In this document: positions 24,036 through 32,124 of the stretch, piece after piece | How the letters are laid out: every line of letters begins with the position of its first letter | Numbering within the stretch: position 1 is the stretch's first letter | From: DATCHW01 sp036508135 | Lineage (GTDB): Bacteria; Bacteroidota; Ignavibacteria; Tepidaquicellales; Tepidaquicellaceae | NCBI GenBank assembly: GCA_036508135.1 | Contig: DATCHW010000020.1 | Location: 62,001 to 126,000 of the forward strand | Direction of reading: 5' to 3' | DNA length: 64,000 nucleotides | Translations under genes and position numbers: made by a program | The notes under the pieces: model-generated | Told to the model about the DNA's origin: nothing | What the model saw: only the letters and a program-made list of their open reading frames with translations | Databases searched by the model: none

Positions 24036-26618
24036 TTATTTTAATAAAACTAATTTTTTTGTTTCAATAAAATCTCCGGTTCTTAATTGATAAAAATATA
24101 CTCCTGATGCAAAATTACTGCCGTCAAATGTTACTTCGTAACTTCCGGGATTTAGTTTTTCGTTTACGAGTGTTTGTATCTCACGTCCGGTGATGTCGTA
24201 GATTTTTAGAGAGGTTAACACACCCCCAGCCCTTCTCGAGAGGGGAGCTATATCGAATTTAATTTTAGTAATTGGATTGAATGGGTTGGGATAATTTTGT
24301 TCAAGTCTGAATGTTGATGGTACTTCACTGCTGGTTTTATTTATTCCAATTACATACCCACTGTTATAAAACTGTATTGCAACATCCGCAAGCTGTTTGA
24401 GTTTAGTAACTGAATTTTTATTACTTGACCCTTTTGCAATAAGCTGGCAGATAACTATTTTCTGTGTATCGCCCGGCATGACTGTAATATTTTCTGCACC
24501 TGAATTAAGTATAAATCTTCTGTCACCCGAAGCATTTATAGTAATCGGAGTTCCGGATGAATCATGACCGCAATTTCCAACATGTCCTGTATATTCAGTC
24601 CATCCTATGCCTGTTTCAGGGTCACCGGGATAAATAAATTTTGTTTTCTTATAATAATCTGGCGGAGTGACAAGTTGTGTCGGGTCGAGCCAGCAGGTCG
24701 AATCTTTTTTATATCCCTGCATAAAATTATAGGCAGGATAAGGTTCTCCGTTAGGTTCAGCTTCGCAAATTGGAGGACTTGACATACTTGAATAGAATGT
24801 ACCGAATGAAGTCAAATTAAACTGCTTTGGCGGATTACTGTATTTGTTGTAAGCACCTTTGAGGAAAATGAATCCAACGGCAGGCGGAGCAGTTCCATAC
24901 TGCTGATCGTAATTTGTAGCATTATAGCAATAGCCTAGGTTTTTTGAAGTATCACAACCGATGAAATCGTCATCAGCCGAACCTAAATCAGGATCGGATA
25001 TTATTGAAAATTGTGTTCGCGTCCACGGCTGAGTACTTTTATTTATCACATCAAATTTCAAAAATTGCATATCGTTGTATGATGGTTGTGAATAACACCA
25101 TGCAGTCAGATGTACTTCACTATAGAGCGGAGCTGTTCCACCGCCAAAGCCTTCTCCCGGATTATGAGATTCCGGAAAACCATCTGTATAACATAAAAAA
25201 ATTGTTTGTGAAGCACCTTTTACTCCCGGAGTATCAATTTGAGGGTCGTAAATTCCATTATAATTTACATCAACAAAAGGAGCACCATAAGGAACCATCA
25301 AACTCCAGTTAAGCCAGTCAGGATTTGTTGAGGGTCCGTCTCCCCTTTTTACCGAATAAAATTTGAATGTGTCACTTGTATGAGCGATTCCATTGTTACA
25401 AAATCCCGGACGGAACTCGCCAGAGTATGATGCCATTGCTTCCCGCAGTTGTCCCTGGTCGAAGCCGGCGATAGATAATCCTGCTGTGAAAATTGCAGTT
25501 TTTCCTGAACCTTTAGGCCACTCGAAACCTGCTAAATTCCCGCTTCTATCATCCTGATCGAAAATACCTTTAGCACTGAATTCTGATTTGATGTTATTAC
25601 CATCTAATGATGCAATGATATAAGAACTATCTTCATCTCTGCGAAGAATCGTTCCCGAATTACCAATAACATATGGATATAAAATTGAATTCAGATTATT
25701 AGTTGTAGGTGTCGGGGTCGTTGCCCAGGTTATTCCTCTATTAGTAGTTTGTAAAATAATTCCGTTATTTCCGCAAATATAATAAACTGAATCTGTATTT
25801 GAATTTCGAGTTGAAAAATATTTTAAGTCTGATGTTGTTCTGCTTGGAATCGAATTCCAGTTAAATCCCCCATTAGTCGTTTTCATTATCAACCCATTGG
25901 AACCTGTTATCCAGCCGGTTAATGTGTCTATAAACCGAACACAGTTTAATTTATTCGTAATACCTAAATTAATTGATGTCCAGTTATCACCGAAATTGGT
26001 TGTTCTCAATAATGTTCCGTTATTACCTGAGACATAACCGGTCAGATTAATATTAATATTTGGATTATTATAAAAACCAATAGAATATAAATCCTGTGTA
26101 GTTCCGGATGGAATAATGGTCCAGGGACTCCAGCTTCCACCCAGATTATATGTAGATTTTAAAATTGTACCATTGCCTCCAACAGCCAAGCGGGCATAAT
26201 AAATAGGAAAAGAGTAAGAAGTTCGGTTACCGTAAACGCTGAAAATATCTGATGTAATTCCGGTAGTTTGCTGATTCCAGGGTGAACTGTAAGGAGAACC
26301 GGAACAGTAATAAATCAAACCATTCTGTCCAACGGCTGAATACAAGAATATATTATAAAGATCACAAATACCATAAAAATTATTATTGGGAAGACCGGAA
26401 GCACTTAAAAAGGAATTTCCCCAATTTAATCGATATAATAATGTTCCGTTATCTCCAACCACATAATAATTTGAATTAGATAATATTATATTGTTAAGAT
26501 TGTTCTGAACAGGAGAAGGAACTACACGCCAGTAATAATGCGGAGGGAGCTGGCATACACAATTATTAATGAGTAATGAACAATGAATGATGAGTAATGA
26601 AAAGATTATTTTTTTCAC
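24036..26618 (-). CDS. Large T9SS-secreted propeller protein, paralogue B
   Basis: 860 residues, a close paralogue of the product at 20022. The signal peptide is LLIIHCSLLINNCVCQ. The YCF48-like propeller (about 25-330) includes GNNGTLLRTTNFGDNW and GSNGLIMKTTNGGFNW. The middle domain again has VDVNYNGIYDPQIDTPGVKG, GEGFGGGTAPLYSEVHLTAW and SDPDLGSADDDFIGCDTSK, and a T9SS sorting domain ends TKKLVLLK. The loop APLSRRAGGVL holds a one-mismatch copy (24230-24245) of the palindrome in the gene at 17123. It is the first gene of the eight-gene series, so the operon promoter should lie in the 430 bp upstream. Confidence 0.82.
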   Translation of the reverse strand: MKKIIFSLLIIHCSLLINNCVCQLPPHYYWRVVPSPVQNNLNNIILSNSNYYVVGDNGTLLYRLNWGNSFLSASGLPNNNFYGICDLYNIFLYSAVGQNGLIYYCSGSPYSSPWNQQTTGITSDIFSVYGNRTSYSFPIYYARLAVGGNGTILKSTYNLGGSWSPWTIIPSGTTQDLYSIGFYNNPNININLTGYVSGNNGTLLRTTNFGDNWTSINLGITNKLNCVRFIDTLTGWITGSNGLIMKTTNGGFNWNSIPSRTTSDLKYFSTRNSNTDSVYYICGNNGIILQTTNRGITWATTPTPTTNNLNSILYPYVIGNSGTILRRDEDSSYIIASLDGNNIKSEFSAKGIFDQDDRSGNLAGFEWPKGSGKTAIFTAGLSIAGFDQGQLREAMASYSGEFRPGFCNNGIAHTSDTFKFYSVKRGDGPSTNPDWLNWSLMVPYGAPFVDVNYNGIYDPQIDTPGVKGASQTIFLCYTDGFPESHNPGEGFGGGTAPLYSEVHLTAWCYSQPSYNDMQFLKFDVINKSTQPWTRTQFSIISDPDLGSADDDFIGCDTSKNLGYCYNATNYDQQYGTAPPAVGFIFLKGAYNKYSNPPKQFNLTSFGTFYSSMSSPPICEAEPNGEPYPAYNFMQGYKKDSTCWLDPTQLVTPPDYYKKTKFIYPGDPETGIGWTEYTGHVGNCGHDSSGTPITINASGDRRFILNSGAENITVMPGDTQKIVICQLIAKGSSNKNSVTKLKQLADVAIQFYNSGYVIGINKTSSEVPSTFRLEQNYPNPFNPITKIKFDIAPLSRRAGGVLTSLKIYDITGREIQTLVNEKLNPGSYEVTFDGSNFASGVYFYQLRTGDFIETKKLVLLK
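24230..24245. repeat. In-frame imperfect palindrome in T9SS sorting-domain loop
   Basis: CCCTTCTCGAGAGGGG differs by one base from the perfect palindrome at 17317-17332. It has the same flanks and the same position in the sorting domain. Confidence 0.75.
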
Positions 26619-27049
26619 ATTCTTTGTCGAAGTTTTAAATAATTAATCCGAAAAGAATTCTTTATCAATTATTAAGCAAACTTAACAAATTACCATATAC
26701 ACCTGTAAGAAGAATTATCTGATGTTAAACCTTACTATGACGTTAATACTTTTTAATCCCATTTATGTTACCGGCGGTGTATCCATTTCAACCCCCTTTA
26801 ACAGTTTAATTTTATATATAAGTCTTTATCCCCTTTTTGTTCAAGACTATTTATTAAATTAATATAAACATTAAAATTTGAATAACAAAACTATCTTTAC
26901 ATTGAATTTTACTACTATAATTTTAAAGACCTTCCAATTTCCTTATTAAACTCTTGATATTACAACGAATAAAATATTTAAGGTCTTAATATATTACCAT
27001 ATCACCATTATTCGCCTGTTTTGACACCGGAATTTATACAAATTTTTGG
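26619..27049. other. Upstream region of the T9SS cargo operon; possible -7 box
   Basis: A 431-bp AT-rich gap with no ORF that looks coding. On the minus strand TAAGTTTG (26677-26684 as CAAACTTA) fits the Bacteroidota -7 element TAnnTTTG and would put a start site about 50 bp before the first cargo gene. I find no TTTG at the expected -33 distance, so the promoter is tentative. Nothing else recognisable. Confidence 0.35.
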
Positions 27050-28570
27050 TTAATTTTCCAAAGAGGGCTTTTTTTTGTGAATTACAATGAGTTCATTTGC
27101 TTTAGTTATTAGCCATTTTTTCATTGTAAAGGTTTTTTCATTAATAATTTGATCTCTTAAATAAGAAATCTCCCTGAGAAAATTCTTCCTTTTCTTAAGT
27201 TTAAAAGTTAAAAATATAAAACTTTGATAAAACTTCAGAAAAGATGTATGTCTTTTTTTGTCATTTTTGGTTAGGAAGGAGTCAGTTTTAATCATTTGTT
27301 TGTAATTATGAATTGTTCTTTCAATCGGTTCTATATTTTTTGTCTCGTAATATATTTTAAATTCCAAATTCAGTATGTCATATTTATAAAAGAAATAATT
27401 GAGTTTAATATCATTCAGACATTTTAATGCTTTCTGGTATTCCTTTTTTAAATAATGGTAATGAGCCATACCGAAGTTCAGCATAGTGTCATGTTCTTTC
27501 GGTGAAAGTTTGTTTGAATTATTTTTTATAAAACTCAACAAAACATCAGGGTCCTTGGTAGAGATGTCTGCAATAATATAATTTCTAAAATGTATGGAAT
27601 GTAAGTATTTATCATTGGAACTTTTTAAGTAATCTTTTTCAATCATTAAATCTTTTAATGTCATCGACTCTCGGTTAAAATAATTATTTTCATCTGAGGT
27701 CCTTTCCCTAATTATGCAGTAGCTCGTCAGCATAATAAAATGATTGCGAACAGTATCATTTTTGTAAATTCCGGAATTCTCCAGGAAGTAAGATTTATAG
27801 TCCTCATAATATTTGTCTTCCTTAAAATATTTAAAAGTCAAATACAATTTGTAATATAGATTATAAGTAACAATCCTGTATTTATTTGTTTCTCTCTTCA
27901 TCATTTCACTGCCTGCTTTGAATATATAATCTAAATTTATGTTTTTCCAGATCAGTTTTTCTTGTTTAAAGTCGACGTTTCGAAGCACGAAATTCATATA
28001 ATCACAGACCAGAATAATTAAAGTATAAAAATATATATCTGTTGACGAGTTATTAATGAAATCTTCCGTACCGGTATAATTTTTTTTCCAGTAATCATTT
28101 CCGGAAAAAGAAGTAAGAAATAAATTAGTATTTAATAGATGAGAATAATAGAAGCTCATTTCTTCTATTTTGTCTGACTTAAATATCTTTTCAGACAGGA
28201 ATTCCTGATGAATATTTAATGTTTTGAAATCCCTTATATACAATAAACTTTCTGCCAGTTTCAACTGAACATATAAATCATCTTTTAGAGTATCTTTAAT
28301 GCCATAATATTTCAGAACTGCTTTATTCAAATAAGATAATAATTTTTTTATTGTCCCTTTGGAGTAATCCATAGTTCGGGTAATTTGTTTTTCAAGCTCA
28401 TCGTATTTTGAAGGGATTAAAAGTTTTTTATTTAGCCATATTACTTTAAAAATAACTGAAAGAGCTTTTACGTTGTTCAGGTATGGAGATTCCAGGAATT
28501 TTTGGAATTCTCCATAATCTTTTTTATCGAAATACCCTATAAGGCGTATTGCATCCGGTATTTTTCTCAT
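27050..28570 (-). CDS. Conserved-looking helical protein of unknown function
   Basis: 506 residues, not recognised. It has no signal peptide, no membrane segment and no T9SS domain, so it should be cytoplasmic, unlike most genes around it. The N-terminus RLIGYFDKKDYGEFQKFLESPYLN resembles a short helical opening shared by a group of large helical proteins in Ignavibacteria. The rest is Lys/Tyr/Asn-rich and predicted almost wholly helical, with TPR-like stretches such as LNFGMAHYHYLKKEYQKALKCLNDIKLNYF (about 365-395). A solenoid scaffold role is plausible but not shown. It stands alone, with 430 bp upstream of the cargo operon on one side and a decayed region on the other. Confidence 0.7.
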   Translation of the reverse strand: MRKIPDAIRLIGYFDKKDYGEFQKFLESPYLNNVKALSVIFKVIWLNKKLLIPSKYDELEKQITRTMDYSKGTIKKLLSYLNKAVLKYYGIKDTLKDDLYVQLKLAESLLYIRDFKTLNIHQEFLSEKIFKSDKIEEMSFYYSHLLNTNLFLTSFSGNDYWKKNYTGTEDFINNSSTDIYFYTLIILVCDYMNFVLRNVDFKQEKLIWKNINLDYIFKAGSEMMKRETNKYRIVTYNLYYKLYLTFKYFKEDKYYEDYKSYFLENSGIYKNDTVRNHFIMLTSYCIIRERTSDENNYFNRESMTLKDLMIEKDYLKSSNDKYLHSIHFRNYIIADISTKDPDVLLSFIKNNSNKLSPKEHDTMLNFGMAHYHYLKKEYQKALKCLNDIKLNYFFYKYDILNLEFKIYYETKNIEPIERTIHNYKQMIKTDSFLTKNDKKRHTSFLKFYQSFIFLTFKLKKRKNFLREISYLRDQIINEKTFTMKKWLITKANELIVIHKKKPSLEN

Positions 28571-29204
28571 ATGGTAAGATATTTTTATTTCGAAAAATAC
28601 TAATTTACTGTTATATCAATATTAATAATGTTTAATATTAATTGCAATAGGAATATACAGGTAAAATTGATATAAATGGTAGTTTTGTTTTTCCAAATGA
28701 ATAGAATATAGTTCCGTTAAATTTTGAAGAAGGAGTAATTACGAAAAATTTTTTCAATCCATAATGCCTTATATATCATGCTTATTATTGAATTTTATTT
28801 GATAAGCACCATTCGTTTTGTTTCTGTATAGTTGCCACGCGTTATCAAAATCATATATGACTCTTTATTTGATTGGTTTAACGTAAACATATTCTTGTAA
28901 ATATATAAAGCTGTTTTCATGATATAATAATTATAGAAAAGAATAACACTCTTTTCTCTCAAAATTATTCCAATGAAGGACGATATCAAGATTTATTCAC
29001 CAATAATTCTCAGAAACATAGTGTCGAAAAATTATTCGCCCAAGTTCTAAAGACTGATGCAATCTCATTTTTTATTCAGTTTTACCATCTTTTTATACTC
29101 CTGCCTCACTCTTGCCTCACTACAATAATTTAATAAATTAAAGGGTATAATATCTTAAATATACATTCAATAAATTTTGAAAGGGCTTAAAAATGTTTTT
29201 GTCA
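28571..29204. other. Intergenic region, decayed coding sequence
   Basis: An AT-rich gap between the unknown 506-residue gene and the tandem-repeat T9SS gene. Apart from the sorting-domain relic at 28795-28920 I see no gene, tRNA or strong hairpin in it. The rest of the lost gene is not recognisable by eye. Confidence 0.5.
28795..28920 (-). pseudogene. Relic of a T9SS C-terminal sorting domain
   Basis: A short minus-strand frame ends ILITRGNYTETKRMVLIK before TAA. This is the exact terminal pattern of the sorting domains in this window (for example FSETKKMILMK, FVETKKLVLLK). The upstream part (MKTALYIYKNMFTLNQSNKESYM) keeps neither NPFNP nor GVYFY. I read it as the 3' tail of a lost cargo gene rather than a functional peptide. 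Confidence 0.6.
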
Positions 29205-29240
29205 AAAAACAAAAAAAACCGGAAGCAAAATCTCCGGCTT
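29205..29240 (-). terminator. Rho-independent terminator of tandem-repeat T9SS gene
   Basis: On the minus strand the stem AGCCGGA / TCCGGTT (one G-T pair) with a 9-nt loop is followed by eight Ts and a further T-rich run. It begins about 25 bp after the stop codon at 29265. Confidence 0.85.
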
Positions 29241-29264
29241 TCAAAATTAAGTAAAATCGATTTT

Positions 29265-30497
29265 TTATTTCATCAAAATCATCTTCTTCGTTTCACTGAA
29301 TTCATCAGTAGTTAATCTATAAAAATAAACTCCGCTTGGATTATTCTCTCCATTAAATTCTACTTCATAAGAACCCGTAGATACTTTTTGATTTGCAAGA
29401 ATTGAAATTTCTTTTCCTGTAATATCATAAACCGTTAATTTAACATTTGAAGATTTGGGAATATCAAATTTAATTTTCGTTACTGGATTAAACGGGTTCG
29501 GATAGTTTTGACTTAATGAAAATCCAGATGGTATTTCCGTGCTGATGTTTTGCATTCCTATAATTTCAGATAAATCACGGCGCCAGATAGATTTATTATT
29601 CGTTCCTGCAAAGATGTAATTGTTTGCAATTAATAATGCATTAACTAATGGAATAACGTTGAATCCCTGATTTTTTTGAACCCAGTTCGTGCCGTTATCA
29701 TTGGAGAGATAGACGCCGTATTGATATGTCCCTGCAAAAATATTATTTTCAATTGTCGCAAGGGAATAAACATCTTTATTGATCAAAGTAGTTTGAGTCC
29801 AGTTCAAACCGTTATCTGTGGAGAGATAGACACCATATTGATATGTTCCTGCAAAAATATTGTTCCCGAGTGTCGCAAGGGACCAAACAAGTTGATTATT
29901 CAAGGAAGTTTGTGTCCAGTTCGTTCCGTTATTAGTGGAAAGATAAATGCCACTGGGATTATAAGAATCAACTGTCCCAGCGAAAATATTATTTCCAAGT
30001 ATTGCAAGGGAATTAGCAGATTTATTATACAAATCTGTTTGAGACCAAATTGTGCCGTTATTAGTAGAGATATAGACACCACCAAATAATGTTCCTGCAA
30101 AAATATTGTTCCCGAGTGATACAAGGGACCAAACAAGTTGATTATTCAAGGAAGTTTGTGTCCAGTTCGTGCCGTTATTTGTGGAGAGATAGACACCATA
30201 TTGATATGTTCCCGCAAAAATATTATTTTCAAGTGTTAAAAGCGACAAAATAATTTGATTATTCAAGGAGGTTTGTATCCAGTTTGTACCATTATTAGAT
30301 GAGAGATAGACACCATTACCATATGTCCCGGCAAAAATATTATTTCCGAGTATCGCAAAGGAATTGACAATTTTATCATTTCCAATACCGTTCGACATCT
30401 GCACCCACTGGCTAATACAATTTTCAATGTTAAATGTTAAGTTATAAATTAAAAGAAAAGAGACTAACACGAAGAACTTGCAGATTATTTTTTTCAT
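29265..30497 (-). CDS. T9SS-secreted propeller with six near-identical tandem repeats
   Basis: 410 residues: a signal peptide (about 1-29, ending near ENCISQ), six 39-residue repeats (about 47-290), and a T9SS sorting domain without inserted loop (KIKFDIPKSSNVKLTVYDITGKEI). The repeat opens NNIFAGTYQYGVYLS, then a TNNGTNWTQTSL segment and LVWSLATLG. One unit has a 4-residue insertion (NNIFAGTVDSYNPSGIYLS). Each unit should be one blade of a BNR/YCF48-like propeller. The 117-bp units are close to identical in DNA, so slippage or unequal crossing-over could change the blade number. The signal peptide is encoded in part by an AATGTTAAATGTTAA-type repeat. Single gene with its own terminator. Confidence 0.85.
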   Translation of the reverse strand: MKKIICKFFVLVSFLLIYNLTFNIENCISQWVQMSNGIGNDKIVNSFAILGNNIFAGTYGNGVYLSSNNGTNWIQTSLNNQIILSLLTLENNIFAGTYQYGVYLSTNNGTNWTQTSLNNQLVWSLVSLGNNIFAGTLFGGVYISTNNGTIWSQTDLYNKSANSLAILGNNIFAGTVDSYNPSGIYLSTNNGTNWTQTSLNNQLVWSLATLGNNIFAGTYQYGVYLSTDNGLNWTQTTLINKDVYSLATIENNIFAGTYQYGVYLSNDNGTNWVQKNQGFNVIPLVNALLIANNYIFAGTNNKSIWRRDLSEIIGMQNISTEIPSGFSLSQNYPNPFNPVTKIKFDIPKSSNVKLTVYDITGKEISILANQKVSTGSYEVEFNGENNPSGVYFYRLTTDEFSETKKMILMK

Positions 30498-30962
30498 AAA
30501 ACACCCCCGGAATTTTAATTAATCTAATGTAACAATATTAATTTTATTATTGAACAACAAAAGACAATATCAGCCGGGAATAAACTCCCGACTGAAACGG
30601 AGCCGGTACCTATGCAAACCTTTGTAATATTGGCAATCTGATAACTATAAAAATTAACAGGTTCTATGAAACCCGAAGGATTTATTCCTCTGCCGCTTGA
30701 TGGTGACAGTATCACCACTTAATTCTTTATCTAATTTTGAGACAGTAGGAATAGTAACTAAATTTATTAACGAATCTATTTTGGGGCTGTATCCGAGTTG
30801 ACCGAAACTTAAATTTGAAATAAAAAAATTCGAATCAAAAGAGACAGAGTGAATTTGTAATTGTTTTTCATCATGAAATAACTTATTTAAAACAAACGAT
30901 TATTTTATAAACTTAAAATAATAGTTTATTCGATATCAAAAAATCTATAAATTTATAAGAGC
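30498..30962. other. Intergenic region with probable decayed coding sequence
   Basis: On the minus strand two overlapping frames look coding in turn. One reads QIHSVSFDSNFFISNLS and continues to about LSGDTVTIKRQRNK. The other continues GINPSGFIEPVNFYSYQIAN (about 30650-30700) to KVCIGTGSVSVGSLFPADIV. The switch near 30710 looks like a frameshift in a former secreted-protein gene. No complete gene is supported. Confidence 0.3.
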
Positions 30963-31457
30963 TTGAATTCCAAAATTATCATATTGTCAGGAAAAATCCA
31001 TTCGGGAAAGACAACCGAATTGATGGAATGGTCAGGTAAGAATAGCGATTGTGCCGGTATCCTCGCCCCTGTAATTGACGGGAAAAGATTCTTAAAATTA
31101 CTTCCATCCGGAGATATTTTCCCGCTTGAAGCCCTGGAGAACGGGGAAAAAGATATACTCATCTGCGGAAAATATAAATTCTATGAAACAGCTTTCAAGA
31201 AAGCAAATGAATATATTTGTAACATTGATATTTTATCATATAAAACTATAATAATTGATGAAGCTGGATTTCTTGAACTCAATGATTCCGGTTTGAATGA
31301 TTCAATTGACCATCTGCTTGTTCAGATAAAGGTAAAAAATCCGGAGTTGAGAATAATAATAGTTGTAAGAGATTATTTAGTGGAAAAAATAAAAAAGAAA
31401 TATAATATAAAAGAATGTGAAGTGATTACGAAAGAAACTCTGGAAGCTTTGAAGTAA
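30963..31457 (+). CDS. THEP1-like P-loop NTPase
   Basis: 164 residues. A Walker A motif, SGKIHSGKTT, lies at about residues 7-16, and a Walker B-like segment, TIIIDEAGFLEL, at about 93-104. Size and motif order match the THEP1/NTPase_1 family of small nucleoside-triphosphatases. Members hydrolyse NTPs to NDPs in vitro; their cellular role is unclear. The start is taken as TTG at 30963, which gives MNSKIIILSGK with the P-loop strand right at the N-terminus; no ATG is available in frame upstream. Its stop is 3 bp from the converging T9SS gene. Cytoplasmic. Confidence 0.78.
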   Translation: MNSKIIILSGKIHSGKTTELMEWSGKNSDCAGILAPVIDGKRFLKLLPSGDIFPLEALENGEKDILICGKYKFYETAFKKANEYICNIDILSYKTIIIDEAGFLELNDSGLNDSIDHLLVQIKVKNPELRIIIVVRDYLVEKIKKKYNIKECEVITKETLEALK

Positions 31458-31460
31458 TTA

Positions 31461-32123
31461 TTATTTTGCAAAAATCATCTTCTTAATATCGGAAGAGGAA
31501 TTTGTCTGCATTTTGTAAAAATAAATTCCGCTTGAAAAATTCCTGAACTTACTCGCATTGAAATCCATTTTATAGGAGCCGGGCTGCTGGAATTCATCGA
31601 CAAGAACTTCAATTTCTTTTCCGCCCAAATCATAAACTTTTAAGCTTACATTTGTAGGTGATAAAATATCATAGGTTATGGAAGTTGAAGGATTAAAAGG
31701 GTTTGGGTTGTTTTGGTACAATTTGAATTCCTGAATTTCCGAAAACCCGATTTTTATCTCATTACTGCTGACTTCAGAATTAAAGATATCAACCAAGACC
31801 ACCTGGAAATAATACACACCGTTTTCTTTGGGTTTGTGCTTGAAAGTGTAACTGTATATTGCATTTGAATCTATAAGGTTTTTGCTGAAATAATTATTGA
31901 AATCCAGATCTTTTATTCTGTCAGAATTTACAGAACCCGATTTTTTTGCATTAATAAAAATAGAAGAAATGTTTTTGGGGTTAATTACATTCCAGTTTAA
32001 AACTATGCCGCCTTTCGAAATCTTTGCATTTAAATCCGAAATCACATTGTGTTTTTCAGAACTTTGCGAAAAGGCGGAGGAATAAAAAATTAATAAAATT
32101 AAAACAGTTAAAATTTTCTTCAT
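31461..32123 (-). CDS. Small T9SS-secreted FN3-like protein
   Basis: 220 residues: a signal peptide (LTVLILLIFYSSAFS), one fibronectin-III-like beta-sandwich (about 25-125; GGIVLNWNVINPKNISSIFI ... GVYYFQVVLVD) and a T9SS sorting domain (about 135-220; LYQNNPNPFNPSTSITYDI ... GIYFYKM ... IKKMIFAK). The sorting-domain loop is short (LSPTN), so this is a reference for the uninserted form. It follows nuoI with a single-base gap and is surely cotranscribed with it. Exported surface protein of unknown role. Confidence 0.82.
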   Translation of the reverse strand: MKKILTVLILLIFYSSAFSQSSEKHNVISDLNAKISKGGIVLNWNVINPKNISSIFINAKKSGSVNSDRIKDLDFNNYFSKNLIDSNAIYSYTFKHKPKENGVYYFQVVLVDIFNSEVSSNEIKIGFSEIQEFKLYQNNPNPFNPSTSITYDILSPTNVSLKVYDLGGKEIEVLVDEFQQPGSYKMDFNASKFRNFSSGIYFYKMQTNSSSDIKKMIFAK

Positions 32124-32124
32124 C

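Noticed and set aside
28795..28989. A 64-codon minus-strand ORF as a real small protein
   Set aside because: Only its end is meaningful, as the tail of a sorting domain; the rest looks non-coding, so I treat it as a relic.
29676..30089. A 137-codon plus-strand repetitive ORF
   Set aside because: It is the complement of the tandem-repeat T9SS gene; its repeats reflect the 117-bp units of that gene.
29265..30497. A CRISPR array, considered because of regularly spaced repeats
   Set aside because: The repeats are 117-bp coding units without unique spacers and translate into propeller blades; no cas genes are present in the window.
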